A stretch of 64,000 nt of DNA from Hymenobacter sp. J193 (GTDB taxonomy: Bacteria; Bacteroidota; Bacteroidia; Cytophagales; Hymenobacteraceae). Under the pieces are notes generated by a model that worked only from the letters and a program-made list of their open reading frames with translations, had not been told where the DNA came from and searched no databases. This document shows positions 26,145 to 33,235 of the stretch, in pieces (position 1 is the first letter of the stretch; each line of letters begins with the position of its first letter). The stretch spans positions 186,001-250,000 of the forward strand of contig NZ_JAJONE010000001.1 of NCBI RefSeq assembly GCF_024700075.1. Direction: 5' to 3'. Position numbers and translations under genes: made by a program.

Positions 26145-27017
26145 TTAGAGGCGGTCCAGGGTTTTCTGGATGAGGTCGTTTACAACCTGCTCGGCGTTGG
26201 TAGCAAACTCCCCGGTGGCGCGGTTGGCTACAATGGCATTCAGGGAAACTACCTCGTGGCCCAGCATGCGGCCCAAGGCGTAGTAGCCGGCGGTTTCCAT
26301 CTCGAAGTTGGTAAGACGGAACTCGCCCTCGGCGCTGTGGTAGCGGAAGCGCTGAAACTGCTGAATCAGGTCGGGCATGCGCAGGTCGAGGCGCAGTACG
26401 CGGCCCTGCGGACCGTAGAAGCCGGGGCAGGTGAGCGTGTTGCCCACCACCATGCCCGCGCCCAGCTGCTCGCGCAGCAAGTCGGAGCCGCGCACGCAGT
26501 ACGGGCGGTACGGCAGCTGCAGGGCTTGCTGCACCCCGGTGCCTACTTCCACTTCCAGCCCGGTTTCTACCAGCGGATAAAACTGCATCAGCGAATCGAG
26601 GCCTACGCCGTGCTCCGAAACCAGGTGGGCGCCCAGCGGAATATCCTCCTGCAGGGCGCCGCTGGTGCCCACGCGCACAATGCGCAAAGCAATGCGCTCC
26701 TCCAGCGGCCGGGCCTCGCGGGTTACAAAGTCGATATTGACCAGCGCATCCAGCTCATTGAGCAGAATGTCAATGTTATCGGTGCCCATGCCCGTGCTGA
26801 TGACGGTGAGGCGCTTGCCCTTGTAGTAGCCCACGTGCGTCACGAATTCACGCTTGTGGATCTGGGTTTCGATGGAATCGAAGTGCTGGCTGACCAGAGG
26901 CACGCGCTCCGGGTCGCCGACGGTGATAATGGTGTCGGAAATGTGGTCGGGCACGAGGTTCAGGTGATACACGCTGCCGTCGCGGTTCAAAATCAGCTCC
27001 GATTCGGGAATGGGCAT
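26145..27017 (-). CDS. Nucleoside phosphorylase, uridine phosphorylase-like
   Basis: A 290-residue enzyme of the PNP/UDP family that splits a nucleoside with phosphate into base and ribose-1-phosphate (nucleoside salvage). Signatures are TVGDPERVPLVSQHFD near the N-terminus (phosphate binding), STGMGTDNIDILLNEL, RVGTSGALQEDIPLG, and the nucleoside-binding NFEMETAGYYALGRMLGHE. The pattern is closer to uridine phosphorylase than to purine phosphorylase, but substrate choice cannot be fixed. The start at 27017 (MPIPESELILNRDG) is preferred over the 45-codon longer frame, which is arginine-poor nonsense. The next gene upstream on the same strand is trhO, 163 bases away. Confidence 0.88.
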   Translation of the reverse strand: MPIPESELILNRDGSVYHLNLVPDHISDTIITVGDPERVPLVSQHFDSIETQIHKREFVTHVGYYKGKRLTVISTGMGTDNIDILLNELDALVNIDFVTREARPLEERIALRIVRVGTSGALQEDIPLGAHLVSEHGVGLDSLMQFYPLVETGLEVEVGTGVQQALQLPYRPYCVRGSDLLREQLGAGMVVGNTLTCPGFYGPQGRVLRLDLRMPDLIQQFQRFRYHSAEGEFRLTNFEMETAGYYALGRMLGHEVVSLNAIVANRATGEFATNAEQVVNDLIQKTLDRL

Positions 27018-27180
27018 GGGGAGGGCGGGAAATAGTGGGGAAACATTCGAGTTACGTATTACGGAGCAAGCGGCCAAAATGTGCGTACTTCTTTCCGCCG
27101 AGCCGTTGAAAGCCAGCTGTAAAAAATAATGGCCCAGCAGAAGCCGGGCCACCAGATGCGGAAAAACCTAAGCGGACGCG

Positions 27181-28137
27181 CTATTTCAGGGCCGGAGCCC
27201 GATAGGAGAGCAGGCCCTGCTCGGGGTTGTAGTTGTTGCTGGACTTTGGGTAGGCGCCGGTGCCGTCGTAGGGACGCTTCTCCGGGTGCTGCTGGCAGAC
27301 GGTGGAGCAAGCCCCGTCGAGCTGCTGGCCGCAGGTTTCGCACATGGCCACGTGCCTGTTGCAGTGCGGGTTGGCGCAGTTGATCATGCGGGCCGAGGGC
27401 GTGTGGCAGTGGTGGCAGGTGGAAATGATGGTGGGATTCACCGTATTCACGTCCACGGCTACGCGCCCATCAAACACGTAGCACTTGCCATCAAAATCCT
27501 CGCCGCCGGCTTCCAGCCCGTATTTGATGATGCCCCCGTGCAGCTGGTACACATTCTCGAAGCCCTGCTCCAGCAAGAACGCCGAGGCCTTTTCGCACTT
27601 GATGCCGCCGGTGCAGTAGGTCAGGATTTTCTTGTCCTTGTACTGCGCCAGCTCCTCTACTTTTTCGGGAAACTCGCGGAAGTTCTCAATGTCCAGCGTC
27701 AGGGCATTCTTAAAGCGGCCCAACTGGTGCTCATAGTCGGAGCGCACGTCCAGAATCACCACGTCGTCCTGGTCTTTCAGGTCGCGGAACTCGGTGGGCG
27801 ACAGATGCACGCCCGTGCGCTCGTAGGGCTTGATGTGCGGCAAACCCACGTGCACGATTTCGGGCTTCACGCGCACGTGCAGCTTTTGGAAGGTGTGCGC
27901 CGGGGCTTCTTCCACCTTGAACTCCAGGGCCGCAAAGCGCGGGTCAGCCTTTACCGTTTGCATGTAGGCCTCACAGTCCGCCACTCGGCCCGAAACGGTG
28001 CCATTCAGCCCCTCGGGCGCCACAATGATGCGGCCCAGCAGGTTCAGGCCCAGGCACAGCCTATGGTGCTCCTCCCGAAACAGCTCCGGATTCTCAATGG
28101 GCGTGTAGCAGTAATAAAGCAGAACGCGGTAGTCCAT
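27181..28137 (-). CDS. trhO: Rhodanese-domain tRNA uridine hydroxylase TrhO
   Basis: A 318-residue member of the YceA/TrhO family, which makes 5-hydroxyuridine at the wobble position of tRNA using prephenate-independent oxygen chemistry. The N-terminal acylphosphatase-like UPF0176 domain (LLYYCYTPIENPELF) is followed by a rhodanese domain (VVILDVRSDYEHQLGRF) whose active site is CTGGIKC near residues 173-179. The C-terminus has paired cysteines (CHHCH, NCANPHCNRH, CETCGQQ, CSTVCQ), likely zinc sites as in other members. The start is the ATG at 28137. The spacer upstream is a word hairpin. Confidence 0.93.
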   Translation of the reverse strand: MDYRVLLYYCYTPIENPELFREEHHRLCLGLNLLGRIIVAPEGLNGTVSGRVADCEAYMQTVKADPRFAALEFKVEEAPAHTFQKLHVRVKPEIVHVGLPHIKPYERTGVHLSPTEFRDLKDQDDVVILDVRSDYEHQLGRFKNALTLDIENFREFPEKVEELAQYKDKKILTYCTGGIKCEKASAFLLEQGFENVYQLHGGIIKYGLEAGGEDFDGKCYVFDGRVAVDVNTVNPTIISTCHHCHTPSARMINCANPHCNRHVAMCETCGQQLDGACSTVCQQHPEKRPYDGTGAYPKSSNNYNPEQGLLSYRAPALK

Positions 28138-28138
28138 T

Positions 28139-28235
28139 TTTTGAATTAGTAATTAAGAATTAGCAATTAAGAATTTGAGAAAATCTGGCCCACTGAACCG
28201 GATAATTACTAATTCCCAATTACTAATTACTAATT
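28139..28235. repeat. Word hairpin between trhO and the NeuD-like gene
   Basis: Variants of AATTAGTAATTAAGAATT fill 28139-28180, and variants of AATTACTAATTCCCAATT fill 28200-28235. They are imperfect reverse complements around a short GC-richer centre. The element occupies the whole spacer, from the trhO start codon to the stop codon of the next gene. Confidence 0.7.
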
Positions 28236-28866
28236 AAACCTTAGCGGCGGGGTTACCGAACACGGTCTGGCCGGCGGGCACATCGGCCACTACCACAGAG
28301 CCGGCCCCCACGCGGGCTTTGGCCCCGATTTTTACGCCCGCTACCACCACCACGCCCGAGCCGATAAAGGCCTGCGCGCCTACTTCAACGCCCGCGTTAA
28401 GAATGGAGCCGGAACCCAGCTGCGCGTATTCGCCCACCTGTACCTTGGCTTCCACCACGGCATTAGGGCCGATAATGCAGCCGTTTTCTACTTTGGCGGT
28501 GCTGGCTACCACGGCGTTGGCACCTACCAGAATGCCATGCCCCAGCCACGCGTGCTCCGATACGCTGGCGCGGGCGTGAATGGCGTTGACGGGCGCTACG
28601 GTGTACTCCTCGTGCAGCATGCTGGTGAGGCTGCGGCGGCTGGCGGTATCATCGGTAGCCACGAATACTTCGCACTTCTTACCTAGCAGCTTCAGGAGCT
28701 GAGCGTCGTCGGTATTGCCCATCACGGGCACGTCGTTGAGTTCGGTATTCTGGAGGGCTTTGTCGTCGTCGAGCAGGCAATACACTACTACGTCGTTGCT
28801 TTGGAAGGCGTCGAGGGCAGCCGTGCCGACGGTTTGGGCACCAAGAATGATTACGGGATTTTCCAT
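28234..28866 (-). CDS. NeuD-like sugar O-acetyltransferase
   Basis: A 210-residue protein of the sialic-acid O-acetyltransferase NeuD/PglD family. The N-terminus (MENPVIILGAQTVGTAALDA) is a Rossmann-like nucleotide-sugar domain. From about residue 95 a left-handed beta-helix begins, with hexapeptide repeats (HAWLGHGILVGANAVVAST, NGCIIGPNAVVEAKVQVG, and similar), ending VPAGQTVFGNPAAKV as in the family. It transfers an acetyl or acyl group from a CoA donor to an amino or hydroxyl group of a sugar; the substrate here is unknown and no glycan cluster surrounds it. The start at 28866 is supported by a -7 element 43 bases upstream. Confidence 0.85.
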   Translation of the reverse strand: MENPVIILGAQTVGTAALDAFQSNDVVVYCLLDDDKALQNTELNDVPVMGNTDDAQLLKLLGKKCEVFVATDDTASRRSLTSMLHEEYTVAPVNAIHARASVSEHAWLGHGILVGANAVVASTAKVENGCIIGPNAVVEAKVQVGEYAQLGSGSILNAGVEVGAQAFIGSGVVVVAGVKIGAKARVGAGSVVVADVPAGQTVFGNPAAKV

Positions 28867-28908
28867 GCGGAGGCAAACAGCGACACAAGGCCGCGGGTTT
28901 CTGAACCG

Positions 28909-28916
28909 CAAAGATA
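28909..28916 (-). promoter_or_regulatory. -7 promoter element of the NeuD-like gene
   Basis: Minus-strand TATCTTTG matches TAnnTTTG exactly, 43 bases before the ATG. It lies just past the stop codon of the upstream membrane protein gene. Confidence 0.65.
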
Positions 28917-28943
28917 CGCGCCTTTGCAAGGCGGCCAAGCTGG

Positions 28944-30221
28944 CTATTTCCCGGACCAGGGCAGGCGCCGCAGCCACCGGGCCACGTACTCGTTCTGGAG
29001 CAGCAGCAGCAGTAGAAACGGCAGAAACGACACCCGGTAGCGGTTGAGCGTACCCAGGTTGGGCGTGGTAAGGCCGATGAGCACGGCTACCACCAGGCAG
29101 TAGAACAGCAGCACCAGCACCAGCGCAAAAGGCAGCTGCCCGCCCCGGCCTCGCACTATGGCCCAGGCACCCGTGCCCAGCACTACGAGCAGCACTATGT
29201 TTTCCAGGGCTGCCAGGAAGTAGCGTAGGCTAACGCTTTCGGTCAGATAGGGGCGCATCAATGCGTTGCCTACTGCTAGGGGCGCATACCGGCTTACGCT
29301 GGGCACCGTCGGCTCCAGGCCCGGGTACTCGATGTGCGGGCGGCCGGCGGAGCGCTTCAGCAGGCTGTTGTAGTTGCGCATCAGCTCCTTGGAGAACTTG
29401 GCCCCGGTGAAAACATGGCTCACACGCCCGGCCACCAACGCTCCTACCCCAAGTATCAGCACCAACAGGCCAACCTGCAGCCACCGGCGCTGCAGCAGCC
29501 CACGCCGCTGCCCTACCCAGATGAGCACCAGCACGGCCAGGGCCAGCAGTAGAAACACCGCAAAAAAGTAGCGCATCTTCACTACCAGAAAGGCCAGCAG
29601 AATCATGCCCAGCACCTGCCCTATTCGCAACGGCCGCGCTGTCTGGTAGCTGGCATCTATTACCAGAGCGACCAGCCAAGCCGCCGCGCCTACCAGCAGG
29701 GCCTCCTTGGTGAGGCCACTCGTCCAGAACACGACGCTGGGCCAGACGAGAAAAGCCACGGCCGCTGCGCTGGGGGGCGTGGCCGGAAACCGGCGGGCCA
29801 GCACCCGCACCAGCTGCCAGCTACCTATAAAGCTGAACAGGGAGACGTACAGGGCATTCAGCCAGACGATGCCGGCCGAGGCGAAATTCAGCAGGGAAAG
29901 CAGCTTGATAAAGAAGAGCGTGTTGGAAAGGCCGCGCGTGAAGAGAGTCCTCTCGCCTAAGTGCAGGCTATCCTGCCCCAGCAGGCGCAGCCAATCAGCG
30001 GTTTCGTGCCAGGCGTGCTCGTTCAGCCAGCTGCCCCACTGCTGATAAAGCGCCGCATCGTACGAGAGCATAACCACCGACGCCACCGTGGCCAGTAGTT
30101 TAAACGCCAGGGCCGGTCCGAGCCAGGCTCCTATAGCAGCGTCCCGCCTCTGCTGCCACAGCCAGCGGCCCAGCCACAAAAATAGCAGACTATTCAGCCC
30201 AAGGGCCAGTAATACCTTCAA
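28944..30221 (-). CDS. Multi-pass membrane protein, possible glycan-related
   Basis: A 425-residue integral membrane protein with about ten hydrophobic helices. The N-terminus (LLALGLNSLLFLWLGRWLW) and the later segments (IGQVLGMILLAFLVVKMRYFF, LVLILGVGALVAG) are clear, with a long loop near residues 285-325. VWPSVVFWTSGLTKEALLVG recalls the W-P-SG-KE pattern of polyprenyl-glycosyl membrane enzymes in Bacteroidota, but I cannot name the family. The start is a TTG at 30221 overlapping the TGA of the DUF2851 gene (TTGA), so the two are probably translationally coupled. No in-frame ATG lies close downstream. Confidence 0.75.
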   Translation of the reverse strand: MKVLLALGLNSLLFLWLGRWLWQQRRDAAIGAWLGPALAFKLLATVASVVMLSYDAALYQQWGSWLNEHAWHETADWLRLLGQDSLHLGERTLFTRGLSNTLFFIKLLSLLNFASAGIVWLNALYVSLFSFIGSWQLVRVLARRFPATPPSAAAVAFLVWPSVVFWTSGLTKEALLVGAAAWLVALVIDASYQTARPLRIGQVLGMILLAFLVVKMRYFFAVFLLLALAVLVLIWVGQRRGLLQRRWLQVGLLVLILGVGALVAGRVSHVFTGAKFSKELMRNYNSLLKRSAGRPHIEYPGLEPTVPSVSRYAPLAVGNALMRPYLTESVSLRYFLAALENIVLLVVLGTGAWAIVRGRGGQLPFALVLVLLFYCLVVAVLIGLTTPNLGTLNRYRVSFLPFLLLLLLQNEYVARWLRRLPWSGK

Positions 30222-31510
30222 GACACCAACGGATTTTGGCGCAAAATACGATTCCCGATGGCACAGTGCAGGCAGCGGCGCGGCTGGCAGTACTCCCGCT
30301 GCAGCGTAAGCAGCCCCTGCGAGTCGGCTGCCGACTTATTTTGGAAGCCCAGGGCCTCGAAGGGAGCCAGCAGCCGGTTGTGTTCGGCCGGCAGCTGCGC
30401 CAGCAGGTTCACGGCTTCTTCCGCCAACTCAGATTGCCCTACGTGACGGGCATAGGCCACGCGCAGGGGCACCACCACGTTGCTGATGAGCAGGTGTACG
30501 CTGTCCCGGCCCAGCTCCGTGAGCTTACCGGGCCGCCCCGGCCGGGTGTGCTTGTGCCAGTAGTCGGCCAGCGGCACCCGGAAAAACGCTTCGAGCGTGG
30601 GCACGTCGGCGGCGGCCAGCAGGGCGGCAAACAGCGTGGGGCGGGCGTGCAGCAGCGCGGCCAGCTGCACCAGCCGGGCAGTGGGAAAGTTGGCGGGCCG
30701 CAGGCGCAGGAAGTTCCATTCATGGGCCTGAAGCGCCGTTTCGGCCAATTCGTATTTGTGCCGCAGGAAGCTGTACTCACGCACCAGCGCGGCCTTGTGG
30801 TCGTCCGAAGCATCTGTATCGGCCAGAAAACCGGCCTGCCCGAGCAGCAGCGCCTCGGTCTGCAGCAGTTGGTAGCGGTGACGGCGCAGCACGGACAGCG
30901 GCAGGGCCTTGGCCAGCCGGGTTAGCGGCTCGGTGTTCTTCTGGAAGCCGAAGCCAGCGGCCAGCGCGTGCCAGGTGGTGGCTTCCCAGTCGCCCAAAAG
31001 CTGCTCGTGCAGGGCCAGTACGGTGGCAGCTTTGCGGTCCGCCCGTTCCAGCAGGGCCCGCTCCACCATCGAAAGGCGCGTTATGGTCGGTACCTGCGGC
31101 AGCAGGCCGGCGCAGGGCAGCGTGGCTGGGGGCGCGGCCAGCAGTTCCTGGTAAGTGTGCAGCAGCTCCGGCGCCAGGCGCGGCCCCAGTTCCAGGGTTG
31201 GAATAAGCGTGCCGTCGGTGCGGCGCACGGGTTCATCGGCGGTGTGTACCACGTGCAGGATTACCTGGTCGTAGCGCCGGTCGAGGTGGTGCTGGTGGCG
31301 GTGCCAGTCGGAGGCGCGCAGGTGAATTTCCACGGCTCCGTTCCACTCTACCTCCCCAATGCGGACGCGGGCGTTGGGAAAGTCGGGCCCGGCATCCTGG
31401 TGGCGGAAGCCGGGGCGCAGCACCGTCAGCAGCTCGCCTTCCTGGGTGTGCAGGCTGACTTTATCGAAATACTGCTGCTGCCAGACGTAGTGGAGAAAAT
31501 CTTCCTGCAT
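30218..31510 (-). CDS. DUF2851 family protein
   Basis: A 430-residue protein matching the Bacteroidota DUF2851 pattern. It starts MQEDFLHYVWQQQYFD, with GFRHQDAGPDFPNARVRIGE, VEWNGAVEIHLRASDWHRHQ, QVILHVVHTAD and the C-terminal cysteines YCQPRRCLHCAIGNRIL. The N-terminal region has a nuclease-like look (E-HL--SDWH, HVV), but no function is established. It has no signal peptide, so it is cytoplasmic. It is coupled to the downstream membrane protein by a 4-base overlap and divergent from the SEL1-repeat gene. Confidence 0.9.
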   Translation of the reverse strand: MQEDFLHYVWQQQYFDKVSLHTQEGELLTVLRPGFRHQDAGPDFPNARVRIGEVEWNGAVEIHLRASDWHRHQHHLDRRYDQVILHVVHTADEPVRRTDGTLIPTLELGPRLAPELLHTYQELLAAPPATLPCAGLLPQVPTITRLSMVERALLERADRKAATVLALHEQLLGDWEATTWHALAAGFGFQKNTEPLTRLAKALPLSVLRRHRYQLLQTEALLLGQAGFLADTDASDDHKAALVREYSFLRHKYELAETALQAHEWNFLRLRPANFPTARLVQLAALLHARPTLFAALLAAADVPTLEAFFRVPLADYWHKHTRPGRPGKLTELGRDSVHLLISNVVVPLRVAYARHVGQSELAEEAVNLLAQLPAEHNRLLAPFEALGFQNKSAADSQGLLTLQREYCQPRRCLHCAIGNRILRQNPLVS

Positions 31511-31552
31511 AATGATTCGGTGCCTAACTTCGCTTCTAAGTTATCATTCCCT

Positions 31553-32380
31553 GTGGCTCAGCAAAATCCAGCGGTTTCTATCCGTCTTCGTCGTGCCCTG
31601 CGCCTGATCCACCGGGCCAATTTTGGCCGGTATGCTACCAACCGCTACATAGCTCAGGCCCGCACTCAACTGGAACTCGTGGCCAAGGCAGGCAACAGCA
31701 CCGCTATGTATTGGCTGGGCATGTTTTATCACGATGGCTGGGGAGTAGCTCAGAACGATCAGCTGATGATCCACTGGCTGAAGAAGGCCGCCGCCGCCGG
31801 CCACCGCAAAGCCGCCTATAATATAGGCGTGGCCTATGACACTGGAACAGGAGTAGCCAAAAACCTGACGAAGTCTTTCCGCTATTATCATCAGGCCGCT
31901 AATGCGGGCAAAGTAGAGGCCATGCACGCCACGGGCACCTTTTATTATTGGGGCGAAGGTGTACAGCAGGATTATGCCAAAGCACGAAACTGGTTTCGCA
32001 AAAGCGCCCGGCACGGCCACGCCGACAGCATGTGCGAGCTAGGGCGGCTATATCAGCGGAGCGTGAGCGGATACCAGAGCCACCGTTGGGCTACCTATTG
32101 GTTTCGCCGGGCTGTTGAGGCTGGCAGCACCAAAGCACATACTTTCCTCGGCTTAGAATACACCATCAGCAAGAACTGGGAGCAAGCCCGGCATTATCTG
32201 GAAGCAGCAACTGAGTTAAGCCAATCCGACGCTATGTACTTCCTGGGCCTCTGGGCGGAAGAAGGATGGAGTAGCCCCAGTAATTTGGTCGACGCCCGAT
32301 TCTGGTTTAGGCAGGCCGCCGAGCTGCACCACGAAAAAGCAGCTTTGCATCTGGCCTTACTCGAAGGCGAAGAATTCTAA
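31553..32380 (+). CDS. SEL1-repeat (tetratricopeptide-like) protein
   Basis: A protein of about 275 residues built mostly of Sel1-like repeats: AMYWLGMFYHDGWGVAQND, AAYNIGVAYDTGTGVAKNL, AMHATGTFYYWGEGVQQDY, SMCELGRLYQRS, and further degenerate copies to the end. Such proteins scaffold protein-protein contacts in signalling or envelope processes. There is no ATG before the first repeat. The GTG at 31553 (VAQQNPAVSIRLRR) is chosen; a GTG at 31520 is an alternative. TAACTTCG at 31525-31532 is one base off the -7 consensus and fits the 31553 start. No signal peptide is seen. Confidence 0.8.
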   Translation: MAQQNPAVSIRLRRALRLIHRANFGRYATNRYIAQARTQLELVAKAGNSTAMYWLGMFYHDGWGVAQNDQLMIHWLKKAAAAGHRKAAYNIGVAYDTGTGVAKNLTKSFRYYHQAANAGKVEAMHATGTFYYWGEGVQQDYAKARNWFRKSARHGHADSMCELGRLYQRSVSGYQSHRWATYWFRRAVEAGSTKAHTFLGLEYTISKNWEQARHYLEAATELSQSDAMYFLGLWAEEGWSSPSNLVDARFWFRQAAELHHEKAALHLALLEGEEF

Positions 32381-32397
32381 GCCCCATTAAAGCCAAA

Positions 32398-32432
32398 CCG
32401 GCCCGCCCCCGCGCGAGGCGGAAGCGGGCCGG
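32398..32432. terminator. Hairpin between convergent SEL1 and LolA-like genes
   Basis: CCGGCCCGC (32398-32406) pairs with GCGGGCCGG (32424-32432). It is probably a shared terminator, although the following T run is missing. Confidence 0.6.
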
Positions 32433-32454
32433 AAAACTCGGCGGAAGCTGCGTC

Positions 32455-33099
32455 TTAGCGCAGGTCAATCACTTTTACGCCTTTATACTTGGCTTTGTCG
32501 AAGGTGAAGGTGGTGGCATCTACGGGCACGTTGGGCGTGAACTTGTTGATGCGGAAGGTGTAGCGGTTGCCGTTCTTCTTGAACATCTGCCAGCTTTTCA
32601 CCGACTTATCCTTCTTGCTCACCTTCAGGCGAACCTTGAAAACGGAGTTGTTACGGTCCTCGGGCGAGAGTTCAATTACGTCGAAGGCCTCGCCGGCTTC
32701 CTTTACTTCCTCCACGTAGGAGTACTTATAGCCTTTCTTGTAGAGGGTGTAAATCTGGGAAGGCGAAATTTCCTGGTCGTCCGACTCATAGTCGGAAATA
32801 TTCACCTCGTTTTCTGCCTTCATGTAGGTCCACATCGTCTGGCCATTGTTGATGACTTCCTGGCCATTCATCTTCAGCCGGAACTTGGTGCCGCTCACCG
32901 TGATGTCACCCGACAGGTTTTCTTTCACCTTGGCGGTGGGGTTTTCGAGCGTCTGGGTAAATGAGGCTTTAAAGGCCTTCATGGCCTGATACTTGGCGCT
33001 CATCTGGTCCAGAATCTTGGTGGCTTTGGGGTCCTGCTGAGCCGAGGCAGCCGACGTGAGCGACAAGGACAAAGCCAGCAGGGCGAGAAACTTTTTCAT
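32455..33099 (-). CDS. LolA-like outer-membrane lipoprotein carrier
   Basis: A 214-residue periplasmic protein that should carry lipoproteins from the inner to the outer membrane. MKKFLALLALSLSLTSAASAQ is a signal peptide. The mature part has the LolA-type start (DPKATKILDQMSAKYQAMK, then FKASFTQTLENP) and the beta-barrel strands (GTKFRLKMNGQEVINNGQTM, EVNISDYE, IELSPEDRNN). It lies 137 bases downstream of ftsK on the same strand, a frequent Bacteroidota arrangement, and may be cotranscribed with it. The start at 33099 is fixed by the signal peptide; the 35-codon longer frame is rejected. Confidence 0.9.
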   Translation of the reverse strand: MKKFLALLALSLSLTSAASAQQDPKATKILDQMSAKYQAMKAFKASFTQTLENPTAKVKENLSGDITVSGTKFRLKMNGQEVINNGQTMWTYMKAENEVNISDYESDDQEISPSQIYTLYKKGYKYSYVEEVKEAGEAFDVIELSPEDRNNSVFKVRLKVSKKDKSVKSWQMFKKNGNRYTFRINKFTPNVPVDATTFTFDKAKYKGVKVIDLR

Positions 33100-33235
33100 T
33101 GCGAAAAGTAAGAGAGGGTGTCGTTGGCGAATTAGGGGCGAAGTGTTGTGCGCGGCGTATAAGGAATTCGCTCCGCATACGGGTAAAACCAGACTAAAGC
33201 CCAAAGTTCTACCAAAAAAGCACCACGCTTCGCGC